Source of the DNA: Nemertoderma westbladi | Taxonomy: Eukaryota; Xenacoelomorpha; Nemertodermatida; Nemertodermatidae | Assembly: GCA_032718475.1 (NCBI GenBank) | Contig: JAUCBJ010001590.1 | Location: 1-27,169 of the forward strand | Direction of reading: 5' to 3' | Length of the DNA: 27,169 nt | Part shown: one piece after another, positions 9,506 through 18,874 of the stretch | How positions within the stretch are numbered: the first letter of the stretch is position 1 | Layout of the letters: the number at the start of each line of letters is the position of its first letter | The notes under the pieces: generated by a model | Told to the model about the DNA's origin: nothing | Database searches by the model: none | The model's input: only the letters and a program-made list of their open reading frames with translations | Position numbers and translations under genes: made by a program

Positions 9506-9513
9506 TGTATATC

Positions 9514-9594
9514 CCACTCTTTTAGGTTTTTCATGTCTGAATTTAGGACTGTAATAAAATTGTACTAATACAGTATGTAGGCCTACAGTTATTT
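9514..9594. other. Short spacer
   Basis: AT-rich DNA between the right target duplication of the MULE and the 148-bp tandem repeat; nothing recognisable. Confidence 0.4.
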
Positions 9595-9968
9595 TTTAAA
9601 TGCAATATGGCTGGCTGTCATTTTGTTAATTTTTGTTCGTTAGTTCTGAAATGTTGTAAGCATCTACTGCGATATTAAATGACACAGAAGAATGAATCCC
9701 AGACTGTAATATTCAATAGTCTACCGCTAGGGGGCGATAATGTTCTAGAATGTAAATTGCTTATTGTCATTTTCTTAATTCCTGTCTGTTTGTTTTGAAA
9801 TTTTGTAGACACTTTCTACAATATAAAATTATACTGGAGAATTAATTCTAGACTGTAATATTCAAATGTCTGCCGCTGAGGGCAATAATGTTCTAGAATG
9901 TAAATTGCTTTTCATTTTGTTAATTCCTGTCCGTTTGTTTTGAAATTTTCTAGACACTTTCTACAATA
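9595..9968. repeat. 148-bp tandem repeat, about 2.6 copies
   Basis: TGTTCTAGAATGTAAATTGC occurs at 9741 and 9889, 148 bp apart. GACTGTAATATTCAA, TGTCATTTT and TTTGTTTTGAAATTTT recur at the same interval. An older, more diverged unit precedes them from about 9595. No coding content is visible. Confidence 0.8.
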
Positions 9969-10449
9969 TGGGTGGGATAAGGTGGACAAACATCTACATC
10001 ACTCCCAATAATGAATTCGAAATACGAATAATTGATATTTTGTAAAAAAATTTTGAAAAAAATTAATTTAAAAAAAAAAATTTAAATTTGAAAAAAAAAA
10101 TTTATTGGTTACCCTGTACATGTTTTTTTTTAATTTTGCAAAAATTTTTTTTTAATAGTTCATTAACAATATTAATAGTTTCAAAGTGTTAAAAGTTGTA
10201 TAAAGAGCCGAATAACATTGAGCTGCCTCACTATATAGTAAGAATTGCTATGATATTATTAATATTTTTCATTTTTTTAAATAACAAAATTATTTAAAAA
10301 AAAAGGGCTACCCGATTCACCTTCACATAAATCGCTATAACTTTTTTTTGGAAATAGGTATTGAGACACCGTTTTTTTTGGTTAAAATCTCTGGAAAATT
10401 CTGCATCTCATAGGCCTACAGGCCTAATAACTCAAAATCGACCTCCGGT
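9969..10449. other. AT-rich non-coding DNA
   Basis: Long A and T runs (10045-10160 and 10260-10305) with no open frame, RNA gene or clear repeat. Confidence 0.5.
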
Positions 10450-10456
10450 GACATAA

Positions 10457-10961
10457 GGGGCCGTCCAAGTATGACGTCAGCAATTTAGGGGGGGGGGGGG
10501 GGGGGGGGGTGGGAAAATCTGATGACGTGCTGATGAGGGGAGGGGGTCACCCAAAATCTGACGTCAGCATGTTCATTTATAGGTGCTAGAAGAGATATAG
10601 CAGAAGAGTAAATAGCTTGCCTATTTTAATTGTTCGAAGCCCCGGAAGGCCGTAGCACGACCTTCTGTTTCAGTTACCAGTCATCATGTTTCAGTGATTA
10701 GGACGCGTGCTACTGGGGTACTGGGGTTCGCCTGAAAATGAAACATTAATCCTAAGCTAATGCTGTAATGATTGTTAGAGACTGCAGTACCGGTACCTCT
10801 ACCGGTTCATATAGGCCTATCATTAGCTTGTGTTTGTTTATTACTGCTTTATAACTCTATCTAATCGATCTACTCGAAATCTATCTGATGACATCTGATT
10901 TAGGGGAGGGAGGGGGTCAACATTTTGGGGAAAAGTGCAGACGTCATACTTGGACGGCCCC
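10457..10961. mobile_element. Harbinger-like MITE, 22-bp TIRs, TAA TSD
   Basis: A 505-bp element with perfect 22-bp terminal inverted repeats beginning GGGGCCGTCCAAG (10457-10478 and 10940-10961) and flanked by TAA on both sides (10454-10456 and 10962-10964). A 3-bp TWA target duplication points to PIF/Harbinger. A 22-base G run (10488-10509) lies just inside the left end. No protein is encoded. Removing the element and one TAA restores an exact copy of the 33-bp repeat at 4939-4971, which verifies both boundaries. Confidence 0.9.
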
Positions 10962-10964
10962 TAA

Positions 10965-10990
10965 GGTCCCTTTTCTCGTGGCCAGCCACA
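10965..10990 (-). repeat. Right copy of the 33-bp inverted repeat, split by the MITE
   Basis: Together with 10450-10456 this makes the inverted match to 4939-4971. The MITE entered at TAA within the repeat. The flank beyond it reads TTGATTG. Confidence 0.7.
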
Positions 10991-11307
10991 TTGATTGATT
11001 TTCTTTTCCAAATTAATATTAATAAATTAAACACATGATTTAACACACGGTATCGGTAATAAAGTTTAAAATATGTACCTAAGTCAGTAAGTTACCGGTA
11101 ATTAATGATAAGTCATGAACCTTAAAATCCTGGTGATAACAAACATATAGGCCTACTGATATACTGTAGCCTATAAACTGATAAAGCTAAAACCCTTCCT
11201 GCCTTCAGCCCTTAGCACGCAGCTCCTACAGACCTACTCAACTGCAGTATGCAGTATAATAACACTGTAGCACAGTCCGACAGTATCAGCAGGCTATAAT
11301 ACATTGA
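10991..11307 (+). promoter_or_regulatory. Upstream region of the F-box gene, with TATA-like box
   Basis: The stretch before the F-box start codon contains TATAAA (11172-11177), about 135 bp upstream of the ATG. The transcript start is not visible. No upstream gene or SINE was recognised. The promoter call is positional and tentative. Confidence 0.35.
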
Positions 11308-12996
11308 ATGGATCCTAACGGTGAACCTCCTTGCAAAAGACTTAAACTCAACTCCATCGATGTAATAGTTTCCCAGCGCAGGACAGATTTCTCGAGTCCA
11401 TTTGTCGGCGACACTAACTCGAAAAAACTCCTTAAACACCAAACTTCCACCATTACATACGGAGAAGAGTCTACTCTGATAGAAACAAAAGATTCTGACA
11501 AAGAGGTCAGTTTGGATCAAGACATTTTATCCAATTTACCTCGGGAACTCATATCCAACGTACTGCGATATCTTTCTGGAAAGGACTTATCCTCATGTTT
11601 TTTAGTATCTAAACTCTGGTACAATATTGTTTCCGGTTGTCCGGAAGCCTATAAATCAGTTTGCATCCGAGAAATTCCGCGAGCGATCCTTCTGGACATT
11701 ATTTCGTCGGAGGCTGAGAACAATGACTTCTTTAAGTTGCCATCGAGTTCAATCGTGTGGAAAGATGCCTACACATACTGGTGTGGAATCACTAACGCAG
11801 TATACTCACCCGCGTCGTGCATTCGCTCTTGCGGCTACTCGCTAGACATACCGCAAGGTCAGTCCGCTATCACCGCCATCGCGGTCGTAAATAAGTACAT
11901 ATTTACTGGTCATCTAGACGGCTCTGTGCGCCAGTGGTCTGCGGATTCCGGGACACATATACGCCCGGTGGTGCAGCACACATCGGAGGTCACTCTAATA
12001 TTTGGAACAGGTGTTAATACTAACTCTAAAGGTTCGGATTCCCTAGCCTCTCTCGCCTTCAACTCTAAATTTTCAGCTCTAGCTCTCACATCTAAAGTAT
12101 TTAATTTAAAAGATAAATTGTATACGAATTTCACTTACTTTAATAAATTCGACATTTATCCCACAAGCGATATTGTTTATGATTCTTGGGCGAACTCTTG
12201 TGTTCTTTCTTTTAATCAATGTCCTTATAATCGGCATCGTTTGATTGTCTTCCAGAGGATAAAAGAAGATTCAGGCTGGCATTTAAAACTCCAATCAATT
12301 CGAGATAACCTTCTTAAAGGCAACAAACTCTTTAAGAAACACCATCTGTGCTGGGGAGTGTTTTTACGCGAAAGCATTCTCCTTTTGACTGTCGCGAATG
12401 CGAAACCTTTGCTATTCGCGTTTATAAATATCCATAATTTCGAAATAATTTCGGTTGGGAAAGTCCCGATGAAATGGCTGAACCACGACGGCTCTGGCTG
12501 TGAGCTCACCATCGACTCGTGTTACCCTTGCTCCTTCCTGGGCCCCGATTACCAACACTTCCATTACTTTCTCGTTGGTTACGCTTTAAAGGTCCGCATT
12601 GTTGAGGGCCTTTCCGGTATGATGAGGGACGTATCTAACGGTCGATCCATGCGGTTTCGTTTAAGGTTTGGGGGCGGCGGACTAATATTCGGTTTGTTCG
12701 AATGGAAACAAAAAGATCACGCTTTTCTTACGAACTATAAAGTCTTGCCGTGTCGACCTGAAATGACGGATATAGCGGGGATTCCTTTGTCAGTAAACTG
12801 CACCAAGGAGAAACCATCATACCTGCAATACGCTCATATGTACCAAAATATCGGGCAGATTGTTGGAATGGATGTGGTCAATGACGATATTGTTGTTGCC
12901 TATATCGAACACGACCACAAACCCGGCCCATCTCTAATCAAGGGCTGTACATTTTCTATCTTGAAGTGGAAGTTACACCCTCAGCCAAAAGCCTAA
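11308..12996 (+). CDS. F-box protein with WD40-like repeats, single exon
   Basis: A 562-residue intact reading frame. A basic nuclear-signal-like KRLKL lies at residues 10-14. An F-box spans about 71-117 (LPRELISNVLRYLSGKDLSS, then SKLWYNIV), the motif that binds Skp1 in SCF ubiquitin ligases. A WD40-like blade follows at about 187-220 (YIFTGHLDGSVRQWSADSG) and a weaker one at about 520-559 (DDIVVAYIE, ILKWKL). Other blades are too degenerate to call by eye. The architecture suggests a substrate-recruiting F-box/WD-type protein, but the substrate is unknown and I do not assign a named orthologue. ATG 11308 is the first Met of the frame and gives a short disordered N-terminus. There are no introns and AATAAA follows 102 bases after the stop, so it may be a retrogene or a naturally intronless gene. 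It is the only intact host gene here. Confidence 0.85.
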   Translation: MDPNGEPPCKRLKLNSIDVIVSQRRTDFSSPFVGDTNSKKLLKHQTSTITYGEESTLIETKDSDKEVSLDQDILSNLPRELISNVLRYLSGKDLSSCFLVSKLWYNIVSGCPEAYKSVCIREIPRAILLDIISSEAENNDFFKLPSSSIVWKDAYTYWCGITNAVYSPASCIRSCGYSLDIPQGQSAITAIAVVNKYIFTGHLDGSVRQWSADSGTHIRPVVQHTSEVTLIFGTGVNTNSKGSDSLASLAFNSKFSALALTSKVFNLKDKLYTNFTYFNKFDIYPTSDIVYDSWANSCVLSFNQCPYNRHRLIVFQRIKEDSGWHLKLQSIRDNLLKGNKLFKKHHLCWGVFLRESILLLTVANAKPLLFAFINIHNFEIISVGKVPMKWLNHDGSGCELTIDSCYPCSFLGPDYQHFHYFLVGYALKVRIVEGLSGMMRDVSNGRSMRFRLRFGGGGLIFGLFEWKQKDHAFLTNYKVLPCRPEMTDIAGIPLSVNCTKEKPSYLQYAHMYQNIGQIVGMDVVNDDIVVAYIEHDHKPGPSLIKGCTFSILKWKLHPQPKA

Positions 12997-13097
12997 CAAT
13001 TATTTTCATAATACTTCATTTCTATACAACTTGTAATTTATATGTGGGTTTGTTGAATCTGGATTATAATGCGGTTTCGTTCAGGATACGTTCGATC

Positions 13098-13103
13098 AAT
13101 AAA
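13098..13103 (+). terminator. Polyadenylation signal of the F-box gene
   Basis: A canonical AATAAA hexamer 102 bases after the TAA of the F-box frame, followed by T-rich sequence. Position and strand fit a short 3' UTR. Confidence 0.7.
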
Positions 13104-13389
13104 AGTTGTTATGTTAAAGTATATAATTTTTATTTATTTAATTCAACCAATAATAATGGTAATCTCTATATAAAATAACATAATATCTAATTAATGGCAC
13201 AAATTAAAATAGTCAGACTAAAATAACATTAAAATGAACACGTAGATTAGTTAAAATAAAATATATTCTCTATGGCTAACGGCACCACCTTTAAAAGTAT
13301 CGTACATGTGGATTTCGCACGACAAGTATTATCATGACGAATGAGTAAGTAATGTTGATTTATGAAATAAAAAATGGGGGTTATCGTAC
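13104..13389. other. AT-rich intergenic DNA
   Basis: No gene is recognised. A 70-codon open frame reading from inside the F-box 3' end to 13178 is low-complexity and looks accidental. Confidence 0.45.
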
Positions 13390-13870
13390 TCGTTCAAGAC
13401 TAAAATTTTTTTTGGTCGAAATACTGCTGTTTAAACATTGCTTAAAAATGCTTATTATTGTCAAACATTAGTTTCAAATAAATATTCTTATTTTACACTT
13501 GGTAACCATGGAAACGGCGATTAGTTACTAATCTATTTAATTAATAAAGAATAAATGCACATAATAACCCCGGGACAAGTGTTAACACATAAACAACTAT
13601 ATTGTGTATTGGCTCTCAATTTTTCACCATTATGGATCCGTGTTACCATAGCAACGGGTTGAAATTGATGATTTTCTTACATAGACGACCCTAGAATACA
13701 TTTGTTTTTTCGGACAATATCCTGCTGTTTAAGCAATGATTGTTCTCAACAATCATTTGTAATTGTTAAACAAATATAATTAAATATATATATAAAATAT
13801 ATATAATTATTATTCTACACTCACTTGGTTACCATGAAAACGGCGATTAATGATTATTCTAAATAAATAA
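13390..13870. repeat. Diverged ~325-bp repeat, two units
   Basis: Two units share ATACTGCTGTTTAAAC/ATCCTGCTGTTTAAGC (about 13420 and 13720), a TATTCTTATTTTACACTTGG-like phrase, and a conserved CCATGGAAACGGCGATTA core (13506 and 13832, about 326 bp apart). The cores are RFX X-box-like. Between them is a third X-box-like site (13642-13655). An AT dinucleotide run lies at 13780-13810. Confidence 0.6.
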
Positions 13871-14735
13871 TCAAATAATATAGGCACCTACAGTAATATC
13901 CCATGCGTTACCTGGACAGCTAACATTAATGTTCCAGAATAGAATACACACAGCGCAGCACAATTTAATAATAACAGTAATAGCAAACGGCAAGCATAAC
14001 TGGTGTACCGGTACCAAGTTGTACTAAATAACAGGTCATGCAGCGAGCGGATTCCTGAAATTAGCGTGGACCGATCTTTCCTTATTTATGGCACTTTTTC
14101 CATAATATTTCCTTAGAAACTTCTTGTATGCTACTTTAGTTAGGTGGATACTGGATATGATGACTAGGGTTCATATACATGCAATAAAATGTCTTTCTGG
14201 AATTTTTATCTTGTAGTTGCCAAGGTAACCGGGTGCAAAGTTCAAACTTTGCGCGCCTGTATTTCAAGGTGACAGTGGATTCTTCCCTTGAGATTTGGTA
14301 GGTGATTAAAGAAAATCAAAGTCTATCAAAATATTTTACATTTGGATTTGTTTACATTCCCGTTGCCATGGAAATACGTATAATGAAATATTTGTAAAAT
14401 TGTCTACCAATTCTATAAAACACCATTTTTATTCGGCTTGTCAGTCTAAATAATAAGTTAAAATTGCAAACATTTTATTTTATAATTCGTCAATTGTGAA
14501 TCATATTTTTAAAAGTCAATATTTGCCAATAAACCAAACTGTCCAATCAGAGAGCAAGACCTGTGATAGCATGATTTTGACATTCCAGAATATTAAATTT
14601 CGGTTAGCAATTATTATAAATAAAGGACAGCCACCAGGCATGTTTGTTGAAAATTATATAAGTAGTAAATAGTAGCCGAATTTCTATCTGGCGGTCATAA
14701 TGGGAAATTGTCGTAATTCCCGTCACCATGGAAAC
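13502..14735. promoter_or_regulatory. Cluster of six RFX X-box-like motifs
   Basis: Six 14-mers fit the inverted-repeat X-box pattern GTYNCCNNGGNAAC or differ at one or two positions. They are GTAACCATGGAAAC (13502), GTTACCATAGCAAC (13642), GTTACCATGAAAAC (13828), GTTGCCAAGGTAAC (14216), GTTGCCATGGAAAT (14362) and GTCACCATGGAAAC (14722). RFX factors binding such sites control ciliary genes in animals. Several sites lie inside a repeat family, so the clustering may reflect repeat ancestry and not a host enhancer. No gene in the window is an obvious target. Confidence 0.5.
14216..14229. promoter_or_regulatory. Near-perfect palindromic X-box, GTTGCCAAGGTAAC
   Basis: Both half-sites, GTTGCC and GGTAAC, match the classical RFX site, with two central bases. 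Binding is inferred from sequence only. Confidence 0.5.
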
Positions 14736-14778
14736 GGGATTGAAAAAAATTAAAATGTAAAATCTTTTGATAGACTTT
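14318..14778. repeat. Inverted pair of X-box-bearing repeat units
   Basis: AAAGTCTATCAAAA followed by a TTTTACATTT phrase (14318-14345) recurs inverted at 14751-14778. Each copy is next to an X-box-like core (14362 and 14722), so the units face each other around about 400 bp of AT-rich DNA. This could be a degenerate foldback element. Confidence 0.55.
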
Positions 14779-14839
14779 TATTCCCTTTGTAAAAGCTTTT
14801 GCGGATCTAGCTAGTCATTTTCCCTGCAAAGTACTCTTT

Positions 14840-14950
14840 AGGTGTTTTAACGGACATAAAAAGCCGTTTTCTTACTGTGTAGGTGTTTTAGTGGACATAA
14901 AAAGCTATTTTTCTGTATGTGTACTTTAGCGGACATAACTAGCGATTTTA
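14840..14950. repeat. 41-bp tandem repeat, about 2.7 copies
   Basis: AGGTGTTTTAACGGACATAA, AGGTGTTTTAGTGGACATAA and TGTACTTTAGCGGACATAA begin near 14840, 14881 and 14919. A 95-codon open frame starting in the last unit (14917-15204) has no recognisable content; I do not call it a gene. Confidence 0.75.
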
Positions 14951-15794
14951 TGCCGCAATACGCCAAAATACTCTTGATACAGTGTAGTTCAGATGACGAC
15001 TATCTATCAGCTAATATGTCCACGTATAGCTTTTCTTTGTTCTTTGTTCACTCGACCAATCAGAGCGATTTTCATTTTATTTGCACAGAAGCCTCCGGGA
15101 AATCGCGCAATGCATTACTGTATGGTCTTTGTTTACCTTTTTTCCTAAGCCCAGAACATCGGCTGTGGAATTATTCTGTGTTTCAGACTTTAGCCAAACA
15201 TTAGAACGGCTTTAATCATAGAAATGTATAACTGTTATTCTATCTAACGAACTGGTCAGACTCAAATGCTATACATACCTTTCACCGCATTATTTTACTG
15301 CTATTTACTGTCGGTTATTAATTGTATCAGTTGATGGATATGTTGTTATATTTGGAGAATATCGATAAATAATCAGAAAACCCCAATCTTCTTGATATAC
15401 TGAAGGTTAGAGAGACCGGTTACATATAGCAATTGCGACTTACCTTATAGTGGTTTTGGAGTGAATTGAATGCTATTTCATAGACCCTACATGTGTCAGT
15501 TGCTGTTCTCCTTATATATGATTAAAATTAGTGAAGGTCGGCAGATCAGTGTGCAGCAGTGTGCGGTAGTGTGCATGAGTGTGATAGATAACAAAGCATT
15601 TCCTAAAGAATGCGCTTTATACGTAAATCATTAGCCATCCCGTTGTGTTTAGTGTAAGTCATAACTCTGTTTACATACTTAGAGCGCCACGTCCTAAAGG
15701 AACTGTTAATATTTCCCGAAAGTGAATAATATTTGTCAGAGATTATATATTAACGATCAATCGGATAGTACAGTAGGCCTACACTGCAATAAGG
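14951..15794. other. Non-coding DNA
   Basis: No gene is recognised. A short GTGTGCNGTAGTGTGC-type simple repeat occurs at 15548-15585. Confidence 0.45.
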
Positions 15795-15970
15795 TCAGAG
15801 CATCCGAATCCAGTCTCCCTTAACCGTGGGTGAATGATCGCGCATAGGCAGGCTTCGGCTAATGTAACTCTATGTATATCAAATACTTGTTATAGGCTAA
15901 AGTCGATTTATAACCTAGAAGACACCTAAATTTGGCAGGTTAAAGGTCTAAAAGCGCGAACAATAACAGT
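15795..15970 (+). repeat. Structured 175-bp repeat family, copy A
   Basis: The copy starts TCAGAGCATCCGAATCCAG and ends GGTCTAAAAGCGCGAACA. It is nearly identical to 24207-24388 (copy B) and more distantly related to 24620-24765 (copy C). It contains a GGC-TTCG-GCT element, which can form a stable tetraloop hairpin. It lacks an 8-base piece (CTGCTAAA) present in B near the 3' end. It is unrelated to any element I recognise. Copies A and B flank the BEL element in direct orientation 8.4 kb apart, but they are too short and internally placed to be called LTRs. Confidence 0.85.
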
Positions 15971-17484
15971 TATTGCTTCTTTATTGCAACGTAGGCAATA
16001 AAGGTAAAAGTACCGGTCGACCGGTAACCAGTAGGCCTGACTGCCTAACCACCCGAACCGGTACTTACAGCAGTACAGGTACAGCAGTATTATTCGATTT
16101 TGATAATTATATACCGGTAGGTCTTAATATTTAATCGGGGACGCCTGGTTTTTTATTGGGATTTTACTTATTTCTGTCAGTTTTATTTATTTGTAAGTTA
16201 ATATTGAGCAGAAGGTGTGTAAGCCTGCTCAGATTGTATAAATAATTTGTAGGCTGGATTGTTGTCTGGCTGTTGTTAGGTCTGAAGAGATTGCAGTGTG
16301 TGTAGAGTGTATGTCCGATAAAGTACTAGTTAGAAACGTGGGGGCATCCAGTGCTGTAAGGTAAATCCCCCCCGAAAGAATAAGTCGCACTACTCGGTTA
16401 GAACGCATACTAACTAACCATTTCGGAGTCTGCATATACTGTAGTTTATTTAGGCTTGATAGTAGTCTGCCAGCATTTGGTTTGTATTTTGTTTGTGTAG
16501 TCTGTACGGGTAGCGTAATATTTATTATTCAGAGTTTATGCGATTATTCGCAACATACATACCCCAAGTTTATTCCTACAATTGTGCTTGTTATACATAC
16601 CGTTATAGTTAAATTAACCCCAGTACTACATCAGGGCTGATTGGCGTAGGTAAAGACTGGTGATTTTATGCTCTGGTCACTCCGGCAGATACCGTGGTTC
16701 TTTTAGCTGTACAAGTATTTTTAACTGCTGGTTATTTGTTGTATAAGTACTTGTACCTAATTTAGGGTTTAGTGTACAGTGCTTTCCGAAGGTAATTAGT
16801 TTGTAGGCAGTATATTTGTGTTGTAAAGTGGTTAATAGGCACGTTAGCTATAGTAGGCTGCGGTAATTAACTTCTAGGTAGGAACACTCCGGGTACATAA
16901 CGTAGTACTTATAGCGATATGGCTATAAGTTGTCAGACGGTGGTATTTTCCTATCTGGACAACGAAATATATTTACTACTGCTTTATTATTTTCAAATAC
17001 CGAAGTATCCTGTCCGTTTGTAATAACCAGAAATTCTAACCCTTGTTAGGCTGGTTTGTAGATTTCTTGTAAAATTAACCCTAAAAATTCGTACGTGTAA
17101 TTTTTGTGTTTATTTAGAGATTGTAATCTCACCCCGCAATTGTACATAATTTGTAGTAATAAGTAACTTAGGCAAGTAGAATTATTTGTTTTAGTGTCCA
17201 AAACAATAAGTAGCACTCCACTGAGAGCGTCTAGCTTCTGTGTAGTGATTCCTTACCAGAAATAATAACATTTATTTCAAACATAGACAAAAACCCATTA
17301 AAGGGTATATATATATATATTATAAATCAACTCAAACCGATTTATAAAACAGTAGGCCTGTCATACATCAATTAGGTCTTAATATCAGTTGTCAGTTGGA
17401 CTACTGCTTAAATAACGGTAATAAAGTAAAGTAAAGTAACCAAGTAACCCCTAAAATTCAGAAATTCAATTATTCTAAAATAAT
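15971..17484. other. Long non-coding stretch upstream of the BEL gag
   Basis: No gene is seen. ACCGGT-containing words cluster at 16013-16120, and a TA run lies at 17309-17320. Some of this may be the 5' LTR and leader of the BEL element, but I could not find a matching copy downstream that would define it. Confidence 0.45.
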
Positions 17485-17760
17485 TCACATACCGGTATTT
17501 ACAATAGGCTTATTATATTTATTTCTATAAATTTAAGCTGAAATCATATACCGGTATTCTGTAATTAATTCTAGTCTATAATTATACTTATATACTATAA
17601 GTGTAAGTTGTATACCGGTATTCACAGTAGGCTTATTATATATTTATATATACTTGCGCTGAAATTATATACCGGTATTCTGTGACAAACCTAGTCTGTA
17701 ATAATACTTATATATATACTATAAGTGTATACCGGTATTCTAATATATTGTGTATATATA
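17485..17760. repeat. 123-bp tandem repeat carrying ACCGGT palindromes
   Basis: TACCGGTATT followed by an AGGCTTATTATAT phrase occurs at about 17490 and 17613 (period 123). A second TATACCGGTATTCTGT phrase per unit sits near 17550 and 17670, and a partial third unit near 17728. ACCGGT is fully palindromic. The array ends about 120 bp before the gag start codon. Confidence 0.75.
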
Positions 17761-17878
17761 TCACGTTGCACTGAGTAACGATATCGGTAATTAATTACTA
17801 GGCTAACAGTTGATACTGAATTATTAGACTTGCTTTAACTGTAATTATAGCAGTAGGCATTCAACTGTAAGAACAAAC

Positions 17879-18874
17879 ATGTCTGACACAAAGCAAAACC
17901 TATCAGACAGTCTCCTAGATACAACCATCTGTGACCCAGATAGGAGTGCGGAACGTTTGAGACCGAAGTTCAACTCCCCTCCGACTGTAAGAAAGGTCAT
18001 CCCTCCAGTAGTAGTATCAGATCCTAGGCTAGTCAAACACCGTAGGTCTATCATAGGCACTCGGGCTCAAGTCAAGCGTGACCAAGAAGCAGCTGTTAAA
18101 CAGCAGCAACACCCGAGCCGAGAACTTATTTCTTAGCGGCCCGATAGCTCCAGTAGTTCGGATACTGTAGAGCTGACACCCGAGCGCGGAGCAAAGATGG
18201 CAGATGCGGTTTATTCGGATCCCCTTCTCATTCTTCCTGCAGCCGTACTCACTAGGGTATTGATTGCGGTGGAGGAATACCAAATTGATTGGGCGAGAAG
18301 TAAGCGATCGACCAAAGACAGTTATACGGGATACACAAGGGAGGAACTGAAGTCTATTGTCGAGTCGCAATTTAACTTCCCCGGACCCGGACTCCCGTTT
18401 GACTTATCGGAAGCTGCCTGGGAAGACATACACAAGATGGGAGTGACAAAAGACACTAGTGATCCAGCTGTGTGGAAGAGGTCGGCAGCAGGATATGTAC
18501 AGGGATTCTTCAGCTCTTTGGAGCGATTAGAGGAACAACTGTTTCAACAACCCCTGGGACCTCAAGAGCAGGGAGAGCTGCTTTATCAAGTTCGAGAAAG
18601 AATTCTAAGAATCAGACTAATCCTATCGGCCTTTGAGGAAGCTTCGAAAAGAAGACAAGACACGTCGTTGCAAGTTGCCGTAAAGACTTGGTTCCAGCGG
18701 GTGAGTCTCAAGGTTCAAGGAACGGCCCAGTGGAAATTTCAGCTGTCTGAGTGCTCAACCCACGGAGAATCAACAGATGCTACCTTTCTCAAGTGGAAAG
18801 CGAATCGACAGCAGAGAAACCGCAGAAGAAGGACGCTATTGACATCTATCTGTCAGACTATCAACGATTTCTAG
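17879..18874 (+). pseudogene. BEL/Pao gag N-terminal part, interrupted by in-frame TAG
   Basis: From ATG 17879 the frame runs 85 codons to TAG (18134-18136), continues in the same frame without further stops through ATG 18197, and ends at TAG 18872-18874. The first part is polar and probably disordered (MSDTKQNLSDS). The second is helical (DLSEAAWEDIHKMGV, LERLEEQLFQQPLG) as expected for a capsid-like gag N-terminus. It overlaps the next frame by 124 bases, and the coding signal appears to move to that frame between about 18751 and 18830. I saw no standard -1 slippery heptamer in phase. The TAG and frame change may be decay, or less likely recoding. Confidence 0.65.

Noticed and set aside
9595-9968. 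CRISPR-like array
   Set aside because: The repeats are long, adjoining and diverged, without unique spacers, and the DNA is animal.
14917-15204. 95-codon plus-strand frame
   Set aside because: It begins within a 41-bp tandem repeat, has no recognisable domain and no transcription signals.
16229-16435. Minus-strand 68-codon frame
   Set aside because: No domain, no homologous feel and no supporting signals; it looks like a chance frame in non-coding DNA.
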